Assembly (NCBI GenBank): GCA_965224215.1
Contig: CBDCYS010000044.1
Location: 214,395 to 278,394, forward strand
DNA length: 64,000 nucleotides
Source of the DNA: CBDCYS01 sp965224215
Lineage (GTDB): Bacteria > Acidobacteriota > Terriglobia > Bryobacterales > UBA6623
Direction: 5' to 3'
This document shows, piece by piece, positions 28,001 through 36,179 of this stretch. The position numbers and the translations under genes are program-made. Numbering within the stretch: the first letter of the stretch is position 1; the number at the start of each line of letters is the position of its first letter. A model generated the notes under the pieces. The model saw only the letters and a list, made by a program, of their open reading frames with translations. It was not told where the DNA came from and made no database searches.

Positions 28001-28092
28001 AGCATCAGAATGAGCGTCGAGACGAACAACGGCACGCTCAGTGAACTATTAATGACGGGATCGTCGTGATCAGCCGGGGGCGCTTTAGCCAT
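25072..28092 (-). CDS. Octaheme membrane-anchored cytochrome c of the bc complex
   Basis: 1,006 residues. One N-terminal membrane helix (VPLFVSTLILMLTLVWAIYD, residues about 20-40), then a long coiled-coil region (to about 250). Eight CxxCH heme sites follow: CESCH, CIGCH, CHQCH, CWGCH, CLGCH, CAGCH, CNGCH, CLKCH. A second coiled coil lies between the fourth and fifth. The last four sit in repeated cytochrome c domains with Met ligands (KMPVFRL, VMPSLRLS, RMPNFNLAD, RMPTFYFSD). Located directly downstream of cytochrome b and Rieske genes, it probably replaces cytochrome c1. Such fused multiheme subunits occur in Acidobacteria and Planctomycetes bc complexes. Long frames on the other strand are shadows. 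Confidence 0.87.
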   Translation of the reverse strand: MAKAPPADHDDPVINSSLSVPLFVSTLILMLTLVWAIYDEVYTLRPWKDYQARFVATYSSHLKQLKPKQAQLEQEIKGSEGYQEFTADIEEAEAQAAERIREIDQRISRGVNPRMVAVRQPFQTLQGEIGAQVYLIEVSDSESAKESYNQEIAEINDRQQDLNLVLADGSGTSEAVTMTYDQLGAEFELMRTLRAELQAERVDLVAPAAAIRTEREAYLQERLYGLTELQVDGLITKMGNFSGGIRQIHLADIDLVDRCESCHLGNREPVELTPASMGGERVFASHPKQDLLKIHDPEEFGCIGCHNGNGRATSSIAKGHGTYKHWLWPLHEKENIEAGCHQCHSAEIVTDQAETLNMGRELFMNKGCWGCHRFEGYDREAEELTSIQQRIITLGKEQGANRKEAQLSIELGDGADEDDEAQRYYERAETLTLRNSGLDSQMTTLRLEAKNLANEVKKFGPSLKEIKVKLRKEWIPVWLKDPHEFRPGSKMPVFRLGDDDIQAISAYIWQNAVDGDLEQHPPGNPERGQELFETRGCLGCHSIGTGENQIGGNFAANLSRVGEKTSYNFLVRWIHNPRETTPDPNQPDGAIQLTPVMPSLRLSVEETRDIASYLITKKTDAAYDNDAAFMDSAEMAEKGEALVRHYGCAGCHEISGMETEGRIGTELTLEGSKPVERLDFALKTHEAEHDGWYNHKGFFTRKLKNPAVWDKGKVKAPLEKLRMPNFNLADDEITALTTFLIGAVDTQFPKQYRHEPEDARRDIQEGWWMIRRYNCNGCHQIRPGDVTSFMTIPRYDDPEWAEQLPPQLYTEGARVQPEWLTGFLANPAQSESDIHRNGLRTYLQARMPTFYFSDRQVAKLMRFFMARSSQPLPYLPETPEPLTDRERTMSRQLFSSRAAPCLKCHATGNAVRDRNATAPNFLIARERLKPDWTYRWMLEPAGIAPGTAMPSELFRHEDERWIFDGPLPATFQGYEKDHADLLVRYMFQFTPEELRRLLATGGASGG

Positions 28093-28282
28093 TCAAATAA
28101 CTCCGTTTCTGCTTCCTTGCGTTGTGCAGGCGCGTCTCGAATACTCGTCTAAGATTCGTTGGAAATCTACTGTTGCCTCGTCGGCGCGGTCCCGGCGCGG
28201 CAAAAAACTAGCCCTGTTTCAAACAAAAACAAACTGCACGAATCGGAAAACCTCCAGTCGAAAACTCTCGAGGTTCAACCGC

Positions 28283-28465
28283 TAGCCCGCATTTTCCACC
28301 GGCTGACGGGCCAAGCACATGACAGGCCCGCCATTACTTCGTTGCGCTTGCTCGCCGTGCTCAACGTACTGTCCGAGTACGCCTCCGCTCGTCAAGCGGT
28401 GCGCGCCTCGTACTGACAGGCCTCTCATGCACTTTGCCTCGCCATCCGATGAGAAATGCGGGCTA
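28283..28465. repeat. Dispersed palindrome-ended repeat, copy B
   Basis: 183-bp counterpart of 19940-20123, with ends TAGCCCGCATTTTCCACCGG and ATGAGAAATGCGGGCTA. It lies in the 385-bp gap between the octaheme cytochrome gene and the cytochrome b C-terminal subunit gene, inside what should be one minus-strand operon. The rest of that gap (28093-28282) shows no gene. Confidence 0.8.
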
Positions 28466-28477
28466 CAGATTCATTCG

Positions 28478-29407
28478 CTAGATATTAAACCAGGGCGTCA
28501 CCATCACATACTTAATCCGGAACACCAGCCGCGCGATCATCTTCGCGGGCAGGCTGAGCATCGTCACCAGCAGAACCTGCATCATGATGTACTGAGTCAG
28601 GGTCATGCGGTCCAGGATCTTTCGGTTGAAATCGTTCAGCGTCATCAGCTTGTGGACCAGCAAGGCCGATAGCACCAAAAACAGTACCACCACCGCAAGA
28701 CCGAAGAGCATCGCAGGCACAGTGCCCGTGATTCCGACAATCTCATGCAAGTCTTGGTTGACCTCGAAAACGAGCCGGTTGTGATCCCACACCTGACCCG
28801 GCCAGAACCACATCCACCCGGGCCCGCGAATGATAGTCCCGATCACGACCATGGCGCACCACAAAACGATGAAGCCGAAAATAAAGGCCAAGATGGCGAA
28901 CTTGCGCTGCGCGTAGGTGTAGTATCCGTTCCCCAGCGGGTTCTCATCGATATAGGGAATAGCGATCAGGCCGACAATGATGAGAGTGGGCATGACGACG
29001 CCGGCAATCCAGGGGTCGAAGTAGACCAGCATCTCCTGCAGGCCAAGAAAATACCACGGCGCCTTGGACGGGTTCATGGTCAGGCTGGGGTTGGCGGGCG
29101 ACTCGAGCGGCGCATCCAGGCAAATGGACCACACCATTAAGATCGCAGTGACAATCACCGCCGACAGAAATTCAATCCGCAGCAAGTACGGCCAGACGTG
29201 CACCTCTTTCGCCCAGCCCTTCTTGAACGGCTGCACCTTGCGGTGGTGCATTTTGGCCATTTCCGGGTCGGCCTCGAGCTGGCCGATCAGCCGGTCGTTC
29301 GCAAACGACTGCCGCAAGCCGTACCAGCTGTAAAACGGCAGCAATATCATCAACAGTACGATCGGAACATTGTCCGGAAGTGAGACGATTGTCCAAAGTT
29401 GATCCAT
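28478..29407 (-). CDS. Cytochrome b C-terminal subunit (subunit IV/PetD-like)
   Basis: 309 residues with about six or seven membrane helices. The block SLTMNPSKAPWYFLGLQEML, followed by YFDPWIAGVVMPTLIIVGL, is the cytochrome b/b6f subunit IV quinol-site region; the usual PEWY is not obvious and the PWYF region takes its place. Two extra helices at the C terminus are beyond the normal PetD length (about 160). Pairs with the b6-like protein encoded 25 bp upstream to form a split cytochrome b in the inner membrane. Confidence 0.85.
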   Translation of the reverse strand: MDQLWTIVSLPDNVPIVLLMILLPFYSWYGLRQSFANDRLIGQLEADPEMAKMHHRKVQPFKKGWAKEVHVWPYLLRIEFLSAVIVTAILMVWSICLDAPLESPANPSLTMNPSKAPWYFLGLQEMLVYFDPWIAGVVMPTLIIVGLIAIPYIDENPLGNGYYTYAQRKFAILAFIFGFIVLWCAMVVIGTIIRGPGWMWFWPGQVWDHNRLVFEVNQDLHEIVGITGTVPAMLFGLAVVVLFLVLSALLVHKLMTLNDFNRKILDRMTLTQYIMMQVLLVTMLSLPAKMIARLVFRIKYVMVTPWFNI

Positions 29408-29432
29408 AGATTATCTCCCGCTTCGCTCCCTG

Positions 29433-30323
29433 CTAAAGCCGCCGCAGCGGCTTGATCTCGCTGGCCAGCATCACGGGCGCGGGCCCGGAGATGCCACCGT
29501 CTTTTCGTACGCGCCAGAAATGCACGATCATGAAGGTCGCCGCAAATCCGGGAATCGCAATGCAATGCCAGATATAGGCCCGCAACAAGGCATTTGCATC
29601 GACGATGGAGCCCCCCAGCAAAGCAAAGCGCACGTCATTAAACGGCGTCATCCCCATTTCCGGCCCAAATGGACCTTCATGACCCAACATCGGAGAGGCC
29701 CTGGCCATATTCGTTCCGACCGTAACCGCCCAGAAGCCCAGTTGATCGTCGGGAAGCAGATATCCGGTAAAGGAGAGCAACAGCGTCAGCACGAGCAGAA
29801 TGACGCCGACCGACCAGTTGAACTGCCGCGGCTTTTTGTAGGACCCGGTCAGGTACACGCGGAACATGTGCAACCACAGGGTCAAGATCATGGCATGCGC
29901 TCCCCAGCGATGCATGTTGCGGAGTAATTTTCCGAACGGAACGTCGTGTTCTAAGTAGAGAATGTCGCGAAAGGCCTGGATCTTCGTCGGGTGGTAGTAG
30001 AACATCAGCAGCACGCCGGTCCAAGTCAGCACGAAGAATAGGTAGAACGTGATTCCGCCCATGCCCCAGGTGTAGTTGTACTTAACAGCGTCGCGGTTGA
30101 CCTTGGCGGGGTGCAGGTGAAGAAACACGTTGCTCAAAACGCCTAGCGTGCGGCTTCTCGGCGTTTCGTCGTGCTTGACCCGGAACATCGACTTGTACAA
30201 GTCGGTCTTCGTGGGCGCCTTTAGCGCCTTCAGATCCTGCGTGGCCTTCTGCTTGATGGCGTCGGCATCGATCACTCCCAGGATCGAGCTTTTGCCATTT
30301 GTCGAGCCGTTCTCCTCAGGCAT
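29433..30323 (-). CDS. Cytochrome b N-terminal subunit (b6-like)
   Basis: 296 residues. An N-terminal soluble extension of about 80 residues precedes four membrane helices. Heme-ligand histidines appear in RNMHRWGAHAMILTLWLH and in AYIWHCIAIPGFAATFMIVH, spaced as in cytochrome b. GYLLPDDQLGFWAVTVGTN is the quinol-site helix. Start ATG 30323 sits right after three tandem copies of a ribosome-site-containing 18-mer. Works with the Rieske protein and the C-terminal b subunit. Confidence 0.93.
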   Translation of the reverse strand: MPEENGSTNGKSSILGVIDADAIKQKATQDLKALKAPTKTDLYKSMFRVKHDETPRSRTLGVLSNVFLHLHPAKVNRDAVKYNYTWGMGGITFYLFFVLTWTGVLLMFYYHPTKIQAFRDILYLEHDVPFGKLLRNMHRWGAHAMILTLWLHMFRVYLTGSYKKPRQFNWSVGVILLVLTLLLSFTGYLLPDDQLGFWAVTVGTNMARASPMLGHEGPFGPEMGMTPFNDVRFALLGGSIVDANALLRAYIWHCIAIPGFAATFMIVHFWRVRKDGGISGPAPVMLASEIKPLRRL

Positions 30324-30377
30324 CCTTCTCTCCTTTACTCACCTTCTCTCCTTTACTCACCTTCTCTCCTTTACTCA
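30324..30377 (-). promoter_or_regulatory. Triplicated ribosome-binding-site repeat upstream of cytochrome b
   Basis: Three exact 18-bp copies, read on the minus strand as TGAGTAAAGGAGAGAAGG, end one base before the cytochrome b ATG. Each copy carries AAGGAG, so three equivalent Shine-Dalgarno sequences stand in a row, only the nearest at a normal distance. Copy number could affect translation. Confidence 0.85.
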
Positions 30378-30588
30378 TCTGTTGCGCCCCCAGTCCTCGG
30401 TTCAATTTCGCCGATGGCTATCTGCTTTCGAGTGGCCCGCGCGGTGTCAGCGGTCCCCGGCAGCCTTTTGATCGCGACCTCAAAATCAAGAGGTCGAAAC
30501 GCCTTATTTGGTGGCCAAGTATTCAAATGGCTAGATGTTCAATCGCCCATCAAGATGGCGGAATCGAGCAGGCGCGCTCATCCCGCAT

Positions 30589-30640
30589 CGATACCCGTCA
30601 AGCTAGCGATACCCGTCAAGCAACGATACTGATTAAGCAA
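30589..30640. repeat. 17-18-bp imperfect tandem repeat at the Rieske stop codon
   Basis: Units CGATACCCGTCAAGCTAG (30589), CGATACCCGTCAAGCAA (30607) and CGATACTGATTAAGCAA (30624), with a partial fourth into the Rieske gene. The last unit overlaps the final codons and stop of the Rieske gene, as if its 3' end had been copied outward. The rest of the 255-bp gap to cytochrome b (30378-30588) shows no gene. Confidence 0.75.
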
Positions 30641-31238
30641 CGATATAGGAACCCTCGTCGTTGAATTGTGTGGCTTTACCCTTCTCTTCCTTGAAGAGGA
30701 CGCTCGTATCGACTACGATCTGGCCTTCGGCATCCAGCTCGATCTTGGCGCGGTCCATCGGCCTTGGAGCTGGGCCTTCATAGTTGATGCCCTCGGGGTC
30801 ATAGCCGCTGCCGTGACAGGGACACTTGAACTTCGATTCCGATTCCTTCCAGTCAGGCGTGCAACCAAGGTGGGTGCAGCGGGCGTAGATCACGAAAAGC
30901 CTGTCAGTGCTCCGGACCACCCAGATCCGCTGCGTTTTCTGGAATTTCGTATCGACCCCGATGCCATAGTCGGTCGGGCCCCCAACCTTGAAAACCCTTT
31001 TGGGCTCGAAGATGGTCCGCGGGAAGAAGAACCGCAGAAACATCAGGAAGTTGGTGAGCAGAAAGCCGCTCGTAAAAATCCCGACAAAACGGCGGCGGGT
31101 CTTAGCGGAGTCCCGCGGCGAAGGACTCGTCTGAAAAGCCTTGCTGAGCTTTGACGCCAGCGAAGGCTTGGCCGGCTCTGCAGTCGTTTCCTCCGACTGG
31201 CTCGCTCCTTCGGGCGAACCACCAGTGGTTTCAGCCAT
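30633..31238 (-). CDS. Rieske iron-sulfur protein of the bc complex
   Basis: 201 residues. A low-complexity N terminus (40 residues) is followed by KTRRRFVGIF and a membrane helix, a Tat-type anchor. The 2Fe-2S motifs are CTHLGC and CPCHGSGYDPEG. First gene of the minus-strand respiratory run, transferring electrons from quinol to the multiheme cytochrome. Start ATG 31238 follows AGAAGGAAGGGAATC. Confidence 0.95.
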   Translation of the reverse strand: MAETTGGSPEGASQSEETTAEPAKPSLASKLSKAFQTSPSPRDSAKTRRRFVGIFTSGFLLTNFLMFLRFFFPRTIFEPKRVFKVGGPTDYGIGVDTKFQKTQRIWVVRSTDRLFVIYARCTHLGCTPDWKESESKFKCPCHGSGYDPEGINYEGPAPRPMDRAKIELDAEGQIVVDTSVLFKEEKGKATQFNDEGSYIVA

Positions 31239-31442
31239 GATTCCCTTCCTTCTGATTAGTCACTTGCGAATGTACTTAATCCCTCATTGTAGTGAAGGAG
31301 GTAATGTCTGACAAGCGCGTCGAGCGTCCTTTAACGTTGCCGCCCACGGAAAACTTTCGAGGATGGGTTCGCGGCTCAATTGAGAGGGGCCGCCACGCAA
31401 CCCCGGCCGGTTCGTTGAAGCTAAAATAACTTAACGAGTTCA

Positions 31443-34400
31443 GTGGACATACAACCAGCCAGGGCTATCGCAGTCGTCGCCGAAAAGCCCTCCGTCGCCA
31501 GGGACATTGCCAAAGTCGTTGGCGCTCACCAGCGCGGAAACGGCTATCAGCACGGTAACGGATACATCGTGACCTGGGCCGTCGGTCATCTCGTCGCCCT
31601 CGCTCAACCCCATGAGATCAACCCGGAATGGCGACGCTGGCGGCGCGACACGCTGCCCATGCTGCCCGAGGCATGGCCCCTGGTTGTCTACGAGCAGAGC
31701 CGTGATCAATTCGATGTCGTCAAGAAAATTCTGACGAGCAAGAAAGTAGGGCGGATCATCGCGGCGACAGACGCCGGACGCGAGGGCGAGCTGATCTTCC
31801 GCTACATCTACGAAGCCGCCGATTCCAGCAAACCTGTCGACCGGCTTTGGGTTTCCTCGCTGACGCCCTCTGCCATCGAGGCCGGGTTGCGGACGCTCAA
31901 GCCCGCCAAGGAGTACGACCGCCTTGCAGATGCGGCCCGCGCTCGCAGCCAGGCCGACTGGCTGGTGGGGATGAATCTATCCAGGGCCTACAGCCTGGAC
32001 TGCCAGCAAGACTTGTCCGTCGGACGCGTGCAAACTCCGACTCTCGCCATGCTGGCCGAACGGGAGTTGGCGATTCGCTCCTTCGATGTCGAGGACTATC
32101 TGGAAGTCGTCGCGACCTTCCAGCCGGCGGGCGCCGCAGGGACTAGCTCCCTAGGGACTAGCTCGAACGATCAGCGAAAAGTGAAACCGAAGTCGAAGCC
32201 CCGCGAGCCTTCTTTCGAGGGAACCTACTTCCGCTGGGAGTCAGCCGCGCCTGAATCGGCAACGGCTGCGCGGGAACCCGCGACGTCCAGTGGCAAAGAC
32301 GAAGCATCGCCGAGTGCAACCGGTGCAGCCTCTAGCAGCGGCGATTCCTCCAAACGCAACACTCGGCTGCCGGCCGACGGTGAGGACGCCCGCCGCATCG
32401 TGAAGCGGGCGAGGATCGGCAAGGCGTGCATTGAGTCGGTCGACCGTGCCACGAAGCGCATGGCCCCGTTGCCGCTCTACGACCTCACCGAGTTGCAGCG
32501 TCACGCAAACCGCCTCTTCGGCTTCAGCGCCAAGCGCACGCTCGAACTGGCGCAGAACCTTTACGAGAAACAAAAGCTGATCACCTACCCTCGCACCGAC
32601 AGCCGATATCTCACCAAAGATATTCCGGCGACTCTGGGAAAAGTCACGAGCGCGATATCCGGCCCGTACAAAGACTTGCTCGCTGCAGGCACGGGTAGCC
32701 GCGCGCTTGGGCGTCGCTTCGTCGATGACGCCAAGGTCAGCGATCACCATGCCATCATCCCGACCGGTTCCTCACAATCTCCACCGGCTGGAAGCGATGA
32801 AGCCAAGATCTACGACCTGGTCTGCCGCCGCTTGCTTGCCGCCTGGCACAAGGATCACATTTGGGCCGTCACGACTGTCATCACCGCGATCAACTCCCCT
32901 GGTGAGGGGGAGCAGGCCGAAACGCACGTCGACCGCTTCTTCAGTTCTGGAACAGCGATCGAGCAAGATGGCTGGAAGGTCCTCGATCTCGGTTTCGGCG
33001 ACCGGAAAGCAAAAAGAAAATCAAAGAAGGGAGAGTCAGGAGATGAATCCCAGCCGAGCTCGTCTCCATCCAAAGCAAAGGCAGATGACGACGAACAGAA
33101 AATCCCGCCCGGCCTCGGCGAGGGACAGCCCCAGCGAGTCACCAAGGCCGAAACGCTTTCGAAGAAGACGCGCCCGCCCAAGCGCTTCACCGAAGGGACC
33201 CTGCTGACGGCCATGGAGTCCGCCGGAAAAACGCTCGAAGAAAAAGAACTCTCCGACGCCATGAAGGACCGTGGCCTGGGGACTCCGGCTACGCGCGCCG
33301 CTATCATCGAGACGCTGCTGCGCCGTAAATACATCCTGCGCAGAGGTAAATCGCTGGAGGTGACCGAGAAAGGCATCAGCCTGATCGACGCGGTTCACCC
33401 GGCGGTGAAAAGCCCCGCGATGACGGGCGAGTGGGAATCGAGATTACGGCAGATCGAGCGGGGCGAAGGCAAATTCCAGGATTTCATGCGCCGGATCGAG
33501 GAATACGTTCGCGAAGTGGTCGGCGGGAAACCCGCGAAACCCTTCGGGCAAGCTCAGGGCGACCAGCACACCGCGCGGTCATCCAACGGAGCCGCCGCAC
33601 TTCTAGTGGCGGGACGCCAAGCGACCGGCGGTCCATCATCGATTCCAGCAGAAACCGGCAATCGTTTAGCGACGGGCAATCCCGCCGGTCAACATTCTCA
33701 TCCTTTGTCCGATTCAAACGATCCACGGAACCCGCCTTCTTCACCCAATCCGCACCCCCTCAAAGAGCCCCCGTTTGCGCCCACTCCCCGCATGGAAACT
33801 CTCCAAGAACTCCTCCGCTCCTGCTTCGGCTTCGAGTCATTTCGCCCGCAGCAAGAAGAGGTCTGCCAGGCCGTTGCCCAAGGCCGGGACGTGCTGCTGG
33901 TCATGCCCACCGGCGCCGGTAAGTCGCTCTGCTACCAACTCCCCGGCATTGCCCGCGGCGGTGTCACCCTGGTCATCAGCCCCCTGATCGCCCTCATGGA
34001 AGACCAGGTCGGCAAACTGAAGCAGATGGGTTTCCGCGCTGAACGCATTCATTCGGGCCGCCAGCGCGAAGAGAGCCGCGAAGTCAGTTTCAACTACCTC
34101 AAGGGGAATCTCGACTTTCTTTTCATCGCCCCCGAACGGCTGAGCGTACCAGGCTTTCCGGAGATGCTGGCCAAGCGCAAACCCACGCTAGTCGCCGTCG
34201 ACGAAGCGCATTGCATTTCGCAATGGGGCCATGATTTTCGGCCGGAGTACCGCATGCTCGGCCAGCGCTTGCCGCTGCTTCGGCCCGCCGCCGTGATCGG
34301 CCTCACCGCCACCGCGACCCCGATGGTGCAGGACGACATCATCGAACAACTCGGGCTCGACAACGCCCTGCGCCGTATCCATGGATTCCGCCGCGACAAT

Positions 34401-36026
34401 ATCGCCATCGAGATTATTGAGCTGACCCCGAGCCAGCGGCCCCCGGCGGTAATGAAGCTGCTAGCCGACCCGGCGCGTCGGCCTGCGATCATCTACGCGC
34501 CAACCCGCAAATCGGCCGATGCCATGGCAGCCGATGTGGCGGCGCAATTCCCAGCCGCCGCCTATCACGCCGGAATGATGCCCGATCGCCGCGACCGCGT
34601 TCAGGCCGGCTTTCTTTCCGGCAAATACGAAGTCGTCGTCGCCACCGTCGCCTTCGGGATGGGGATCGACAAGCCCGACATCCGCACGGTTGTCCACATC
34701 GGCCTGCCGGGTACCGTCGAAAATTACTACCAGGAAATCGGCCGCGCCGGACGCGACGGACTGTCCTCCCGTGCCGTGCTGATGTATTCCTGGGGAGACC
34801 GCAAAACCCACGAGTTTTTCCTGGACCGCGACTACCCAGCGGTCAGCGAGCTGGACCGAATCTTCAGCAAACTCCCGGCCGAGCCCGAGCCCCGCCGCAA
34901 GCTCGAGCAGCGAATCCGAATGGACCCGGTCGACTTCGAAAAAGCGCTCGAGAAACTCTGGATTCAGGGCGGTGCCGTCATCGACCCGGAAGAAAACGTG
35001 CAGCAAGGTCACGACCGGTGGCAAGCGCCCTACGTCGAGCAGCGCAATCACAAGCTGAAGCAGCTCGACCTCATTGTTCGTTTTGCGTCCTCGCAGCAGT
35101 GCCGCATGCTGGATCTGGTGCGGCACTTCGGCGACCAGGAGGACTCCCAAAAGCCATGCGGCATTTGCGACGTTTGCGCCCCCGGGTCCAGCGTCTCGCA
35201 AACGCGGCGTGCGCCGTCCGACGAGGAAGGAGAAGCGCTCGAAGTCATCATCGAAGAGCTTAAGAAGCGGGACGGGCTGGCAGCCGGGCGCTTGCTGGAG
35301 CAAACTTCCGCCGGCGCCCTGCTCGACCGCAAGACATTCGAACGGCTGCTGACCGGCCTGTCCCAAGCTGGGCTGGTGAAGGTGGTCAGCGATACCTTCG
35401 AGAAAGGCGGACAGACGATCGAGTACCGCCGCATCTTCCTCACTCAAGAAGGAAAGCAACTCGACGCGCCCGCCGCTGATTTCGTCACCGTGGCTGCCGA
35501 CGCCCCCCGCGCCCCCCGCAAGAAGAAGAAACGCGCGAAGAAGCCGAAGCGCAAGGTAAAGACTCGAAGCGCTGTTTCTCGAACAACCGAAAAGGGACAA
35601 CCGGGCCGCGCCGCGCCCGTGCCGGATGAGTGGGAGCGCCCCACCGGTCCGATCGAGTGGGAAAGTTCCACCGTGCCGGAAGAATGGGAACGTTCCGCCG
35701 GTTACCAAGACCGCGGGCCGATCATTGACCACGCCGGTCCCCCCGGCCCGAAGCAAGGTCGGCTCATCGATACCGAAGACGAATCACGAGCCGGCGGCCC
35801 CCCGAACCCGCGTCTGATCGAAGAGCTGCGTTCCTGGCGCCTGACGCAAGCGCGAGCGCAGCGCATTCCCGCCTTCCGAGTCTTCCCGGACCGGACCCTG
35901 AACGCCATCGCCCAAGCCCGCCCCGCAAGCGAGGAAGAAATGCTGCAAGTCCCCGGGATAGGCCCCCGCCTGCTCGATAAGTATGGAGCCAGAATCCTAG
36001 CGATCGTGGCGTCGAACCGCAGCTAG
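31443..36026 (+). CDS. DNA topoisomerase III-RecQ helicase fusion
   Basis: 1,527 residues in one uninterrupted frame, GTG start. Residues about 8-680 are a type IA topoisomerase: TOPRIM (AVVAEKPSVARDIA with Glu14, ATDAGREGELIFRYIY), SVGRVQTPTLAML, and catalytic Tyr382 in ITYPRTDSRYLT. Two hydrophilic low-complexity inserts interrupt it (about 225-325 and 520-570). Residues about 784-1310 are a RecQ helicase: FRPQQEEVCQAV, Walker A TGAGKS near 825, DEAHC at 920-924, TATATP, QEIGRAGRDG, and the zinc site CGICDVC. A Lys-rich linker and WERP/WESS repeats lead to a C-terminal HRDC domain (about 1458-1527). RecQ and topoisomerase III normally work as separate partners (Sgs1-Top3) to resolve recombination intermediates. 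Confidence 0.93.
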   Translation: MDIQPARAIAVVAEKPSVARDIAKVVGAHQRGNGYQHGNGYIVTWAVGHLVALAQPHEINPEWRRWRRDTLPMLPEAWPLVVYEQSRDQFDVVKKILTSKKVGRIIAATDAGREGELIFRYIYEAADSSKPVDRLWVSSLTPSAIEAGLRTLKPAKEYDRLADAARARSQADWLVGMNLSRAYSLDCQQDLSVGRVQTPTLAMLAERELAIRSFDVEDYLEVVATFQPAGAAGTSSLGTSSNDQRKVKPKSKPREPSFEGTYFRWESAAPESATAAREPATSSGKDEASPSATGAASSSGDSSKRNTRLPADGEDARRIVKRARIGKACIESVDRATKRMAPLPLYDLTELQRHANRLFGFSAKRTLELAQNLYEKQKLITYPRTDSRYLTKDIPATLGKVTSAISGPYKDLLAAGTGSRALGRRFVDDAKVSDHHAIIPTGSSQSPPAGSDEAKIYDLVCRRLLAAWHKDHIWAVTTVITAINSPGEGEQAETHVDRFFSSGTAIEQDGWKVLDLGFGDRKAKRKSKKGESGDESQPSSSPSKAKADDDEQKIPPGLGEGQPQRVTKAETLSKKTRPPKRFTEGTLLTAMESAGKTLEEKELSDAMKDRGLGTPATRAAIIETLLRRKYILRRGKSLEVTEKGISLIDAVHPAVKSPAMTGEWESRLRQIERGEGKFQDFMRRIEEYVREVVGGKPAKPFGQAQGDQHTARSSNGAAALLVAGRQATGGPSSIPAETGNRLATGNPAGQHSHPLSDSNDPRNPPSSPNPHPLKEPPFAPTPRMETLQELLRSCFGFESFRPQQEEVCQAVAQGRDVLLVMPTGAGKSLCYQLPGIARGGVTLVISPLIALMEDQVGKLKQMGFRAERIHSGRQREESREVSFNYLKGNLDFLFIAPERLSVPGFPEMLAKRKPTLVAVDEAHCISQWGHDFRPEYRMLGQRLPLLRPAAVIGLTATATPMVQDDIIEQLGLDNALRRIHGFRRDNIAIEIIELTPSQRPPAVMKLLADPARRPAIIYAPTRKSADAMAADVAAQFPAAAYHAGMMPDRRDRVQAGFLSGKYEVVVATVAFGMGIDKPDIRTVVHIGLPGTVENYYQEIGRAGRDGLSSRAVLMYSWGDRKTHEFFLDRDYPAVSELDRIFSKLPAEPEPRRKLEQRIRMDPVDFEKALEKLWIQGGAVIDPEENVQQGHDRWQAPYVEQRNHKLKQLDLIVRFASSQQCRMLDLVRHFGDQEDSQKPCGICDVCAPGSSVSQTRRAPSDEEGEALEVIIEELKKRDGLAAGRLLEQTSAGALLDRKTFERLLTGLSQAGLVKVVSDTFEKGGQTIEYRRIFLTQEGKQLDAPAADFVTVAADAPRAPRKKKKRAKKPKRKVKTRSAVSRTTEKGQPGRAAPVPDEWERPTGPIEWESSTVPEEWERSAGYQDRGPIIDHAGPPGPKQGRLIDTEDESRAGGPPNPRLIEELRSWRLTQARAQRIPAFRVFPDRTLNAIAQARPASEEEMLQVPGIGPRLLDKYGARILAIVASNRS

Positions 36027-36179
36027 GGCGGCGCAAGACCGAGAGCCCGATTCAACCTGTTCAGCCTCATTCGGAGCCCCGAACGCCAGTGAGTGGGTCC
36101 GGCTGCCCGAACGAAATACCACGATCTGGCCAAACAAGCCGCGCTAATCCTCTGTCCAACTCAGCCGAGGGCGGCCCAG

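Noticed and set aside
30321..30380. Possible CRISPR-like array at the 18-bp tandem repeats
   Set aside because: Units are contiguous with no spacers and each contains a ribosome site; no cas genes in the window.
34461..35756. A 431-codon frame opposite the RecQ half of the fusion
   Set aside because: Runs across conserved helicase motifs of the plus-strand gene and has no motif of its own.
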